Positions 8,083-16,625 of a DNA stretch of 64,000 bases are shown piece by piece. Positions within the stretch are counted from its first letter, which is position 1, and every line of letters starts with the position of its first letter. The stretch is from Phycisphaerae bacterium (lineage in GTDB: Bacteria > Planctomycetota > Phycisphaerae > UBA1845), in assembly GCA_013360585.1 (NCBI GenBank), contig JABWBH010000025.1:1-64000 (forward strand), given 5' to 3'. The notes under the pieces are model-generated. The model saw only the letters and a list, made by a program, of their open reading frames with translations. It was not told where the DNA came from and did not search any database. The translations under genes and the position numbers were made by a program.

Positions 8083-8877
8083 TTACGCCCCCGGTCGGCG
8101 ACCCGCCAGCCTCTCACCCGCCGCGATCATCACCGCCGCAAACACGATCATCATGACCCAGCTTGAAAATGCCCCGGGCGCACCTGCCGCCGTCAGCGCT
8201 TCCCGCGACGCGCCCAACGCACTCCTCAATTCCGCCACCCCGTAAGTCAGCGGGTTCACCGCCATCACCGCCCGCATCCACCCCGAAGCCCCCGAGGCCG
8301 GAAACACCGCTCCCGACAGCAGCCACATCGGCATCATCACCAGGTTCATCACCGCGTGATATCCCTGCACCGACTCCGCCCACCACGCCGCAACCAACCC
8401 CAGCCCGCTCAACCCCCCCGCCATCGCCGTCAGCACGGCCAGCGCATGAACGATGCCGCCCACGCTCACGCGCACCCCCGTCACCGGCGCGAGGATCAGC
8501 AGCAATCCCGCTTGAACCACTGCCAGCACCGTCGCGCCGACGATCTTTCCCGCCACAACGCTCGCCCGCGGCGCCGGCGACGCCAGCACCCCCTGCAGAA
8601 AACCCTCTCGACGATCCTCGATCACCGTAATCGTTGAAAAAATCGCCGTAAAAAGCACCACCATCGCCAACGCGCCCGCAAACGCGTATTCGAGGTACCC
8701 CCCCTCCCCCACGCCTTCTACGTTGAACGACCTCCCCAGCCCCGATCCCAGCAGAAACCAGAACAACACCGGCGTCGCCAGCGCTCCGATGATCCGCCCC
8801 GGCTGCCGCAGGAACCGCACAACCTCACGACGCGCCAGCGACCCTGCTGCCAGAACGCCGGCTGCGCCATCCGACAT
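8083..8877 (-). CDS. ABC-2 type transporter permease of the oxidase locus
   Basis: Starting at the ATG at 8877 the protein has 264 residues and six membrane helices, with the usual ABC-2 cytoplasmic segment REVVRFLRQPGRII before the first helix. A longer frame begins at a TTG at 8961, but its extra residues look non-conserved. The gene follows the ATPase directly. Its location between heme-biosynthesis and SCO genes suggests a role in oxidase assembly, perhaps moving copper, heme or another ligand as proposed for NosFY-like transporters. The substrate is not visible in the sequence. Confidence 0.8.
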   Translation of the reverse strand: MSDGAAGVLAAGSLARREVVRFLRQPGRIIGALATPVLFWFLLGSGLGRSFNVEGVGEGGYLEYAFAGALAMVVLFTAIFSTITVIEDRREGFLQGVLASPAPRASVVAGKIVGATVLAVVQAGLLLILAPVTGVRVSVGGIVHALAVLTAMAGGLSGLGLVAAWWAESVQGYHAVMNLVMMPMWLLSGAVFPASGASGWMRAVMAVNPLTYGVAELRSALGASREALTAAGAPGAFSSWVMMIVFAAVMIAAGERLAGRRPGA

Positions 8878-8967
8878 GAGTCGCGGGGCAGACCCCGCCT
8901 CAGAACCGAACGGCGCCCGTGAGAAAGCGATCGCTTTCGTTGTCACTTTCGGATCTTGCAACGCTCT

Positions 8968-9912
8968 TTACCCGCCCATGTCGCCGCTTCCTTCGAAGCG
9001 TCGCCCCGTCAGTCGCAGAAACACGTCCTCCAGCGACGGACGACTCACCGTGATCGACCGGATTTGATCACCGAACCTCTCCGCCAACCGCGCCGCCAGC
9101 GCATGTCCACGTGGATCCGCAATGCACAAACCCCGATCCGTCTCCTGCGGCGCAAGCCCGAATTCCTCGCGGATCCGCGCCGCCACCCCCCCCGCATCCT
9201 CCGCCTGGACCGTCACCACTTCGCCGCCGACGCACGCTTTCAGCGCTGACGGCGCATCCAGCGCCGCCAGCCGGCCCCGATCCAGAATCGCCACCCGGTC
9301 GCAGACCTCGGCCTCGTCCATCAAGTGCGTCGTCATCAGACAGGTCAGACCTCGCTCCCGACGCAGGCCCGCTAGCAGGTCCGCCAGGCTACGCCGCGCC
9401 GCCGGATCCAGCCCCGTGCTTGGCTCGTCCATCAACAGCACGTCCGGCTCATGCAGCAACGATTTTGCAATCTCCACCCGCCGTCTCATCCCACCGGAAA
9501 GCTGGTCCACGCGATCCCCCGACCGGTCGTGCAACTGCACGCCCTCAAGTCCCGCGTCGATCCGCGCAGAAAGCTCACGCCCTCGCAAACCGTAAAGATG
9601 CCCGTGATGCATCAGGTTCTCGCGCACCGACAACCGACCGTCCAGGCTCGGCGACTGAAACGTCACCCCGATCCGACGACGCACCGCACCGGGATCCGCC
9701 CCCACGTCCGCACCCAACACCGATGCCCGACCCCGGGTCGGCCGCATCAGCGTCGCAAGAATCCGGAAAAGCGTTGTCTTGCCGCAGCCGTTCGGGCCTA
9801 GCAGCGCGACAAACTCACCCGGCGCAACGTCGAACGTCAGGTCCGTCAGCGCCATCCGTGACCCGTATTCATGCCCGATCCCCTGCACCGACACGGCCGG
9901 CGTCGGTCTCAT
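8968..9912 (-). CDS. ABC transporter ATP-binding protein of the oxidase locus
   Basis: A 314-residue ABC ATPase with Walker A GPNGCGKTT (about 39-47), signature LSGGMRRR, Walker B VLLMDEPSTGLDP, a switch histidine in TTHLMDEAE, and a C-terminal extension of about 80 residues typical of NatA/DrrA-type exporters. It ends seven bases before the permease frame and starts 13 bases after ctaB, so it is co-transcribed with heme O synthase. The substrate is unknown; context suggests oxidase maturation. Confidence 0.9.
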   Translation of the reverse strand: MRPTPAVSVQGIGHEYGSRMALTDLTFDVAPGEFVALLGPNGCGKTTLFRILATLMRPTRGRASVLGADVGADPGAVRRRIGVTFQSPSLDGRLSVRENLMHHGHLYGLRGRELSARIDAGLEGVQLHDRSGDRVDQLSGGMRRRVEIAKSLLHEPDVLLMDEPSTGLDPAARRSLADLLAGLRRERGLTCLMTTHLMDEAEVCDRVAILDRGRLAALDAPSALKACVGGEVVTVQAEDAGGVAARIREEFGLAPQETDRGLCIADPRGHALAARLAERFGDQIRSITVSRPSLEDVFLRLTGRRFEGSGDMGG

Positions 9913-9925
9913 CCGCTCCCTCCCG

Positions 9926-10852
9926 TCAGACCGCCCGATCCAGCACCAGCGCCACCATCAGGAGCGGCAGGTATGCGATCGACGCCACGAAGGACAACCG
10001 CTCCGTCCGCGCCGAAGACCGCATCGCCATCGGAATCGTGCATGCCAGGTAGGCGAGGCTCAGCCCCACCCCAGCCACCGCCGAAACGCCTCCGGTAAGT
10101 CCCGTCCACCACGGAAGCAACGACGCCGGCACAAGCGCCGCACAAAGCAGCGACGACACCATCCCTGTCTGACGACCGTCCGCATCCCGCAGCGGCCACA
10201 TCGCGTAACCCGCCCGCGCATAATCGTCCCGCCAAAGCCGGCAGATCGCGAAGAAATGCGGGAGCTGCCACAACACGAGGATCGCGAAGACGCCCAGCGC
10301 CGCGGGCGAAAGCGCCGCGCCCGCAAACCCCCACCCGATCAGCACCGGCAACGCCCCCGGAACCGTGCCCACCACCGTGTTCCACGACGACCGCCGCTTC
10401 ATCGGCGTGTACACCAGCAGATACAGCCCCAGCGAAAGCAGCGCATACGCCACGCCCCGCGCGTCTCCGAACCCCGCCAGCGCCCCTAGACCCGCCAGCG
10501 CGCAGCCAAGTCCGATCGCAAGCCCGGCGCCCGGTGCAAGCCGTCGCGAAGGCAGCGGACGACCGCGGGTCCGAGTCATCAGCAGATCCAGGTCGCGCTC
10601 CAGGTATTGATTCAGCGCGTTCGCCCCACCGCCGACGAGAAAGGAGCCGAGAAGAACGCCCAGAAGACCCCGCGCTGAGAACGCTTCCCCCGACGCCAGA
10701 ACGTATCCCGCCGCACACGCCGCGGACGCCAACCCGGTCAAACGCGGCTTCAACAACTCGAACCCCGCGCGGACCGCACCAAGTCCTTCGGCTCGCGTCG
10801 CCGACCCTGCGACGATCATCACGCCGGCGTCTTGTGTTGGATTCCGAATCAT
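9926..10852 (-). CDS. ctaB: Protoheme IX farnesyltransferase (heme O synthase)
   Basis: A 308-residue UbiA-family prenyltransferase with eight or nine membrane helices. The allylic diphosphate site is visible as NALNQYLERDLD followed by MTRTRGRPLP. It converts heme b to heme O using farnesyl diphosphate. The gene is six bases downstream of heme A synthase, so both steps from heme b to heme A are encoded together beside the oxidase that uses the product. Confidence 0.93.
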   Translation of the reverse strand: MIRNPTQDAGVMIVAGSATRAEGLGAVRAGFELLKPRLTGLASAACAAGYVLASGEAFSARGLLGVLLGSFLVGGGANALNQYLERDLDLLMTRTRGRPLPSRRLAPGAGLAIGLGCALAGLGALAGFGDARGVAYALLSLGLYLLVYTPMKRRSSWNTVVGTVPGALPVLIGWGFAGAALSPAALGVFAILVLWQLPHFFAICRLWRDDYARAGYAMWPLRDADGRQTGMVSSLLCAALVPASLLPWWTGLTGGVSAVAGVGLSLAYLACTIPMAMRSSARTERLSFVASIAYLPLLMVALVLDRAV

Positions 10853-10858
10853 CTCACG

Positions 10859-11833
10859 TTACGCCGCCGTCACCGCTTCCGAAGCCGCCACGCGACTTTC
10901 TGCAACGACGCCCGCCTGACACAGCGAGCACACCGCGCCCGCCGACGCGAGCACCACCGCCCCCGTCAGCACATGAAGCGTCGGCAGGATCCACTGCGAC
11001 AACGTCGCGGATTCAATCAACGCGCTCGACCCGCCCGTCACGGCGAACGCCCCAACGCCCAGCAGCACCTGAACCACCGTCGCCATCCCGAGTACCGCCG
11101 CAGCCCGCCGCAACCCCCGGTCCCCCACCACTTCACCCAGAACGCGCATCGTCACCCGAAGCGCAATCACCGCCGCCATCGTCCCCCACCAGATGTGCAC
11201 GATCAGCAGTCCGAACGACCCGAAATGCCGGACGCCCGCCCCGAGCAGCAACTGCACCACCAACACACCGACCAACCAACCCGACCACCGCGCCCGCCAC
11301 CCGGCCTCTTCCGATCGCGACGCCGACAGTCTACGCCCCCACGCAGGACTTGAGAACATCGCCGCGCACACCAGCCACGCGAACGTCACCTGCCCCAGAA
11401 CGCCGTGACCCATCGCCAGCACCACCGAGTCATGACGCACCCGGAGAATGCCGAGAATCCCCTGCGACACAATCAGAAGCAGCGAAAGAATCGACGCATA
11501 CCTCACCCACGACCGACGCTCCGTGGCAAAGCCGGCTACGACGGTCGCCACAGCGCACAAACCCACCCCCCAGCCGACCAGCCGATGCTTGTGCTCCCAG
11601 AACGTCTTGACCTCCGTCAACCACCCGGGCGGATTGATCAACGCGCCGTTCGACAGCGGCGCATCCGGATACGCCATCCCCGCGTCCAGACTCGTCACCG
11701 AACCGCCCACAAAGATCAGAAACGACGCAAGCACCACCGTCGCCATCGCAAACCCGAACATCCAGCGCGACGACGTCTCCCCCGCCCCTCCCGACAAGGC
11801 TTGATCTGCTGCTGCACGCTCCACTGCAATCAT
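10859..11833 (-). CDS. ctaA: Heme A synthase
   Basis: From the ATG at 11833 the protein has 324 residues and about eight membrane helices in two four-helix bundles. Heme-ligand histidines are visible in FWEHKHRLVGWGVG and later in VLAMGHGVLGQVT, IVHIWWGTM and LHVLTG. It oxidises the heme O methyl group to the formyl group of heme A. A longer frame to 11908 adds an arginine-rich stretch that looks non-coding. The gene leads the ctaA-ctaB-ABC transcription unit, 184 bases downstream of the cupredoxin-like gene. Confidence 0.92.
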   Translation of the reverse strand: MIAVERAAADQALSGGAGETSSRWMFGFAMATVVLASFLIFVGGSVTSLDAGMAYPDAPLSNGALINPPGWLTEVKTFWEHKHRLVGWGVGLCAVATVVAGFATERRSWVRYASILSLLLIVSQGILGILRVRHDSVVLAMGHGVLGQVTFAWLVCAAMFSSPAWGRRLSASRSEEAGWRARWSGWLVGVLVVQLLLGAGVRHFGSFGLLIVHIWWGTMAAVIALRVTMRVLGEVVGDRGLRRAAAVLGMATVVQVLLGVGAFAVTGGSSALIESATLSQWILPTLHVLTGAVVLASAGAVCSLCQAGVVAESRVAASEAVTAA

Positions 11834-12017
11834 CCGTCTCACGCAGCCTGAACCCCGAACCCTGAACCGCTCCCCCGCCCCCGCCCCCGCCCGCCTCCGC
11901 AAAATCAAACGGCGGATGACGCCCTCGGGACGTCACCCGCCGTCATTTCTGCCAGCCGCGGATTTCAGCCCGCGCGATTTCTCGTCAGCGGGAACGCGAT
12001 CTTCCGTTCGCGTCGCT

Positions 12018-12773
12018 TCAGCCGCTGCCTTCCATCTTGAATGTGTGATCCAGCTTGTTTTCGCCGGCCTTGATCGTCACCTTCTGCTTCTGCTCGCCGA
12101 ACACCTCGTGCCAGAACGTGATCTCGTGCTCGCCCGGCGGAAGACCCTTGATCTCGAACTCGCCCTTCTCATTGCTGACCGCGTGGAACGCATGCGGAAA
12201 CACGCCGATCCAGGCGCCCATCCACTTATGAACGTCACACTTGACTTTGAAGATTTCCGGCTTCTTGAACGCCACCGGATTCTTCATGCCCTTCTGCGGC
12301 TGACCGTAGTTGAACGCCGGGTTCTTCTCCGGCTGGGCGTTGATGTTGTGCAGGATCGGGTCGCTGTTGAGAACCTCCAGCGTCTGATCCACTTGCAGCG
12401 TCACGACGTGCGGGATGTAAAGACACCCCTTCTGATCCAGCACCTTCGCCTCCGCCGGCGGCGCCGACGCCGGACCCACGTCCGACGAAACGTAGATGAT
12501 CACGTTCTGCAGCCAGCGCTGATCCTCCTTCGCCGGCTCCATCTTCATCGCAACAATCTGCTCGGAGCGAATCTGCGGCTTCTCATACTGCTCCGCGCAC
12601 TTCGGTTCGGTCTTGATGTCGTTGTACAGGTTCGTGATCTTCGGCGGCTCGCCCGCCTTGTGCGAAAGGAAGATCGTCCCCTTCAACGTGCCCGTGTCCT
12701 GCGCCGCGGCGATCCCGCAAATGATTCCGAACGCCAGCGCGCTTCCCATCCCCGTGCGAATGCTCCGCAACAT
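12018..12773 (-). CDS. Secreted cupredoxin-like protein with carboxypeptidase-regulatory-like tail
   Basis: A 251-residue protein with a signal peptide (1-24, cut after AAA). The middle region resembles a plastocyanin-type fold with possible type 1 copper ligands H142 (LHN), C179, H182 and M185 (CDVHKWM). The C-terminal part (about 195-250) reads as a beta-sandwich in which GEFEIKGLPPGEHEITFWHE is typical of carboxypeptidase-regulatory-like domains. Related proteins accompany respiratory genes in planctomycetes. It may be an electron donor to the oxidase or a copper carrier. It is first in the locus and is preceded by a strong palindrome. Confidence 0.8.
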   Translation of the reverse strand: MLRSIRTGMGSALAFGIICGIAAAQDTGTLKGTIFLSHKAGEPPKITNLYNDIKTEPKCAEQYEKPQIRSEQIVAMKMEPAKEDQRWLQNVIIYVSSDVGPASAPPAEAKVLDQKGCLYIPHVVTLQVDQTLEVLNSDPILHNINAQPEKNPAFNYGQPQKGMKNPVAFKKPEIFKVKCDVHKWMGAWIGVFPHAFHAVSNEKGEFEIKGLPPGEHEITFWHEVFGEQKQKVTIKAGENKLDHTFKMEGSG

Positions 12774-12889
12774 CTTTGCGTCTCCTTTACCTGACCCGCC
12801 GGCGGCGGGGCGGCGCCTGGCCGCTGATCCCGATCCGTCTTTGTCCCGAGCCCCCGCCGGTGTCCGGACTCAGAACCCGTTGTCATCCG

Positions 12890-12935
12890 CATATATCGAC
12901 TTGTCGTCCCGACTTCGTGATTTTTTTCACGAAGT
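12890..12935 (-). promoter_or_regulatory. CRP/FNR-like operator with possible promoter for the cupredoxin gene
   Basis: A perfect 24-bp palindrome occupies 12912-12935: arms ACTTCGTGA and TCACGAAGT around six T residues. The GTGA-N6-TCAC core matches the binding pattern of CRP/FNR-family regulators. On the minus strand a TATATG hexamer at 12895-12890 would put transcription start near 12883, with the palindrome centre at about -40.5, a class II activator position. The hairpin could alternatively be a terminator, but no gene ends into it within 100 bp. Confidence 0.6.
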
Positions 12936-13140
12936 ATGGATGCGGAAGCGTAATCGAAAGTAAAACGCCCTGTCAAGACCCCTTCTTGCCACAATTCCGC
13001 ACGCCCGGACGAATTCCGACAATCCAGAGAACCCCTTCGCCAGCGCATTGACCGGGATCGAAGGATCGTCAGAATGCCCGGCTCGGACGCGCGACGCCGG
13101 TCGGAACCGCCTGCGACGTCCGGCGGATCAGGTGACGGTC
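12936..13140. other. Leader region upstream of the TIM-barrel gene
   Basis: This part of the 367-bp divergent intergenic region has lower GC near the palindrome. A GTG-started extension of the downstream gene could begin at 13048, but its Arg-rich translation and lack of similarity argue against it. Confidence 0.4.
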
Positions 13141-14043
13141 ATGAAGATCGGTTTCAGCACGCTTGTATGTCCCGCGTGGGATTTGCCGACGGCGATCGCC
13201 CAGGCTGCAGCGTTGGGGTACGCAGGGATTGAAATCCGCGGCCTCAAAGGCGAGTTTGACCTCCTCCGCTGCGCCGCCCTCGCCGGTAACCCCGGTCTGG
13301 CGAAGAAGGCGTTTGCAGATGCCGGCATCGAGTTGATCGGCCTGTCACCCTCCGTCACCCTCGATAGCAAGAAGCGAAGCCGCCTTGACGAATCCCGCCG
13401 GACCCTGGTGGAGCACATCGAACTGGCCGGGCAGCTCGGCTGCCCCTACGTGAAGCTTTTTGCCGGCGAAGTTCAGCGCTTTGATCATCATGACGCCGCG
13501 CTCAGCCGGATCGCCCGTGAGTTGAACGAACTGGTTCCGACCGCGGTGAAGCACGGTGTGACGCTTCTGATCGAGAACACCGGCGATTTCACGCGCAGTG
13601 AAGACCTCTGGTATCTCCTCGACGCCGTGTCTCACCCCGCGGTTCAATGTTGCTGGAATCAGACAAACGCCGGAACGCGCCGGGAGTTCCCGAGCGTGTC
13701 CATCCCGCGCCTGGGCATCAGGATTGCCGTGTCCCACATCTGTGATGCGGACTTCGACGAAACCGGGGTGCTGAAGGCATACAAACTCCCGGGCGAGGGT
13801 CAGGTCGGCGTCACTCGCCAGATCGAACTGCTCCGCGGCGTCGGGCACGAGGGGTGGCTGGTCTTTGAGTGGCCGAAGGCCTGGCTCCCGGACCTTCCCG
13901 ATCCGTCCGCGGCCCTGCCCGCGGTAGCACAGTTTCTCAAGGCGGAGCTGTCGAAAAAGCAGGTTGTTCTGTCTGCGTACAAAGGCGACAAGAACGCGGC
14001 GAAGTTCGCAGCGAAAACCTCGGTCTCCGTCCCGTCACCCTGA
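13141..14043 (+). CDS. Sugar phosphate isomerase/epimerase family protein (xylose isomerase-like TIM barrel)
   Basis: A 300-residue TIM barrel of the AP-endonuclease-2/xylose-isomerase-like superfamily. The N-terminus MKIGFSTLVCPAWDLPTAI and the segment GYAGIEIRGLKG are typical. Metal-site candidates are E in IENTGDF, the W-N-Q region after QCC, H in VSHICDADFD, and E in VFEWPK. The usual metal-binding Asp-x-x-His of the family reads as WNQTNAG, so metal binding may be altered. Substrate cannot be told from the sequence. The gene stands alone on the plus strand after the oxidase locus. Confidence 0.8.
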   Translation: MKIGFSTLVCPAWDLPTAIAQAAALGYAGIEIRGLKGEFDLLRCAALAGNPGLAKKAFADAGIELIGLSPSVTLDSKKRSRLDESRRTLVEHIELAGQLGCPYVKLFAGEVQRFDHHDAALSRIARELNELVPTAVKHGVTLLIENTGDFTRSEDLWYLLDAVSHPAVQCCWNQTNAGTRREFPSVSIPRLGIRIAVSHICDADFDETGVLKAYKLPGEGQVGVTRQIELLRGVGHEGWLVFEWPKAWLPDLPDPSAALPAVAQFLKAELSKKQVVLSAYKGDKNAAKFAAKTSVSVPSP

Positions 14044-14118
14044 GTCGGCGTCGAGGGCGGTCTTGGAGAAGGAGCGTCTGACGCAACCGGAACGCAGGCG
14101 CCGGACCTTGTCACCATC

Positions 14119-15540
14119 GTGATCACGCTTGCAATCCTCAGTGCCGCAGTCCTCGGGTTGCTGATGATCCGGGTGCTGCCGCGCGGGATCAGTCTGGCGC
14201 TGATCGGCGCGTCCTTGACCGCCGCCGTCCTGCATGCCGTCCTGACCCCGTGGCCTCGCTCTGAAGCCCTGCTCAATATGATCGCAGGATCCGCTGCCGG
14301 CGCCGCCCTGTCGTGGGGCGTGATTCATGCCGCGGCTCGCAAGGCCGACGTTCGACGTGGACAAGGCGACGGACACGCCACCTCAGCATCCGAATTGTCC
14401 GTCGTGGCGGGTTACTTCCTTCTCGGTTTCGGCGTCTGCGCGGGCGTGGCGATCTGTGTAGGTCTCGCAATGCGTGCGGTATCGGTGACCGCAGCCCTGT
14501 CATCGCCCGCGGCGACGTCCGTCACAGCAGGCGTTGCGTTCTCGCCCTCGTTGTGGCCGGCGCTGCTGCTGCTGGCGACGCTTCTGCCCGCTCGCACCGG
14601 CGTCACTCCGCGCGCAATCCCCCTCTGGGCAGCAGCCGCCGCGGCCTTGACATGGGCGCTTGACGCGATCCCCCCGGTGCTTCCGACGGGGGAGGCGCGT
14701 TATGCGTGCCTGCTGGCGGCGCTGGCGCGCTGGCAGATCTGCGCGGCCCTGCTGGTTGCCGCCGCCACCCTTCTGGAGGGAGCGGCGCTGCGGCGTCGAA
14801 GGTGGTCGCTGGTGCGATCGACACCGTGGGAATTGAGGTCCGCGTCGAATTCCGCTTCCGCCGGGCTTCGGGCAGGGTGCTGTGTTCTGGCGCTGACTTC
14901 TTTTCTGGCGCTGGCGGCGACGATGGTGCTACCGGTCCCCGAGGGCTGGGCTTACCGTGCGGTGCTGCCCGCATGCGCCGTTTGTGTGATCCTCTGCGGA
15001 TTGTCGCTGCTGACGCACTTGAACCGATCCTTCAGCGTCGGACTGGCGGAGATCGGGCTTGCTCTGGTCTCGCTGGGATGCGCGGCGGCCTTTCAATCCA
15101 TCGTTCCCGCTCGCGTCGGCTCGCCGTCGGCGCGGTACGCGATGGTGTTCAACGCCTTGATGACCGGGTTCGCGTTCCTGACGTGGTTGTGGGGGTGGCT
15201 GGCCGGGGTCTGGATGCAGCAGCTCCGAGACCGCGAGGCGTGGACGACCGCGGGGCGCATGATTCCGCTGGCGCGGCGATTCTCCTTCGCGTGCGCTTGT
15301 GTCACCCTGCTTTGCGGCGGCTTGCTGGCGTTGTGGCCGCGCTTTTCCGGAGTAGCGTCGGCGGATGACACACTCGGTCGTTTCGCCGCGGGCGTTGGCG
15401 TCAATTTTTTCGCCCTGCTGGTCTTCGTCGGCTGTGCCCGTCGCGGTCGTCGACCGGTATTTCATCTGGTGGTCGTACTCGGGATCATGAGCCTCCTGGG
15501 GTTCGTTGCAGTGAGAATGTTGCCGTTTTCGGGGCGATAA
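14119..15540 (+). CDS. Polytopic membrane protein of unknown function
   Basis: A 473-residue protein beginning at GTG with about twelve hydrophobic helices, Ala/Leu-rich, and short loops. A basic cytoplasmic stretch occurs near 225-240 (RRRRWSLVR). I recognise no family motif. It follows the TIM-barrel gene by 75 bases and precedes a WYL regulator by 85 bases. It could be a lineage-specific transporter or a scaffold; no catalytic residues stand out. The plus-strand frame is long, hydrophobic and without competing genes, so the coding call is firmer than any function. Confidence 0.7.
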   Translation: MITLAILSAAVLGLLMIRVLPRGISLALIGASLTAAVLHAVLTPWPRSEALLNMIAGSAAGAALSWGVIHAAARKADVRRGQGDGHATSASELSVVAGYFLLGFGVCAGVAICVGLAMRAVSVTAALSSPAATSVTAGVAFSPSLWPALLLLATLLPARTGVTPRAIPLWAAAAAALTWALDAIPPVLPTGEARYACLLAALARWQICAALLVAAATLLEGAALRRRRWSLVRSTPWELRSASNSASAGLRAGCCVLALTSFLALAATMVLPVPEGWAYRAVLPACAVCVILCGLSLLTHLNRSFSVGLAEIGLALVSLGCAAAFQSIVPARVGSPSARYAMVFNALMTGFAFLTWLWGWLAGVWMQQLRDREAWTTAGRMIPLARRFSFACACVTLLCGGLLALWPRFSGVASADDTLGRFAAGVGVNFFALLVFVGCARRGRRPVFHLVVVLGIMSLLGFVAVRMLPFSGR

Positions 15541-15625
15541 CGGTAGGATGCGCGTACCCTCGACGCCCGTCCGCTTCAGACCGCATCCCGCGGGGGGCGC
15601 AGGCTCGAGGCGCGGACCCGGCGTC

Positions 15626-16621
15626 ATGAAACGCGTGGATCGAGTCGCACGACTCCTGAAGATGATGCAGCTTCTGCAGAGCGGCCGCCCGCTCGAGCCT
15701 GAGAAGCTCGCCGAGTCTCTCAAGGTCTCGCGCCGCACCCTTTTCCGCGATCTGAAGCTGCTGGACGACGCCGGCGTGGGGTTTTCGTTCAGTCGGCGCT
15801 CCGCGACGTATCAGCCGAAGGAGGAGCCCCTTCTGCCCCCGACGCACCTGACGTTTCCCGAGGCGCTCGCGCTGCTGGCGCTGCTGCGACAGGGACTGCG
15901 GCAGCGCAGCCACCCGAACCCGCGCGAACTGGCGTCGGCAGCCGTCAAAATCGAAAGCCTGCTGCCGCGCCGTCTTCAGGACACCTGCGGTCCGCTCCTC
16001 CGCGATATCGAATTCATCCCGCCCCCGGAATCACGGACGGAGCTGGCTGCGTCGAAGGTCGAGTATCTCCAGCGGGCGATGTCGATGCGGCTGAAGGTCC
16101 GCGGAGTCTACCACGCGGTGAGCCCCCGGGAGGTGATCACCTCGATCATCCGCCCTTACCGACTCGTGCATGTCCACCGCGGCTGGTATCTGCTGGGCTT
16201 CAGCGAGGCGCACGGCGAAGTGCGGATGTTCAAGATCGAGCGGTTTGTTTCGATCGAAGTGACGCAGGAGACGTACCGCCCCGACCCGGACTTCAGCGTC
16301 GAGCGATACTTCGGGCGGGCGTGGAACGTCATCCGCGAGGACCGGACCTGGCGGGTGAAGCTTCGCTTCTCGCCGCGCGTCGCTCAGAACGTGGCCGAGA
16401 TCCGCTGGCACGCCACGCAGCGGACGTTCCTCGCCTCGGACGGCGGGTTGATCTTCGAGGTCGACGTGGACGGGTTGAAGGAGATATCCTGGTGGATCCT
16501 CGGTTACGGCGACGAGGTGCGCGTGCTTCAGCCGCCGGCGCTTCGGGAGTTGATCAAGGACCGCATTGAGGGCATGAGAGCGTTGTACATGAACGGCGTC
16601 ACGGCGATGAAAGAGGCCTGA
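15626..16621 (+). CDS. HTH and WYL domain transcriptional regulator
   Basis: From the ATG at 15626, a 331-residue regulator. The N-terminal winged helix (about 1-60: VDRVARLLKMMQLL, then SLKVSRRTLFRDLKLLDDAG) is a DeoR/HTH_11-type DNA-binding domain. The central WYL domain contains IIRPYRLVHVHRGWYLLGFSE and FKIERFVSIEV, followed by the WCX extension. WYL domains sense nucleotides or nucleic acids in several systems and often act in DNA-damage or defence regulation. It sits four bases upstream of dtd in a likely operon; targets are unknown. Confidence 0.88.
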   Translation: MKRVDRVARLLKMMQLLQSGRPLEPEKLAESLKVSRRTLFRDLKLLDDAGVGFSFSRRSATYQPKEEPLLPPTHLTFPEALALLALLRQGLRQRSHPNPRELASAAVKIESLLPRRLQDTCGPLLRDIEFIPPPESRTELAASKVEYLQRAMSMRLKVRGVYHAVSPREVITSIIRPYRLVHVHRGWYLLGFSEAHGEVRMFKIERFVSIEVTQETYRPDPDFSVERYFGRAWNVIREDRTWRVKLRFSPRVAQNVAEIRWHATQRTFLASDGGLIFEVDVDGLKEISWWILGYGDEVRVLQPPALRELIKDRIEGMRALYMNGVTAMKEA

Positions 16622-16625
16622 GCGG

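Noticed and set aside
13048-13140. Extension of the TIM-barrel gene to a GTG at 13048
   Set aside because: The extra 31 residues are Arg-rich and the family starts at the MKIGFST segment.
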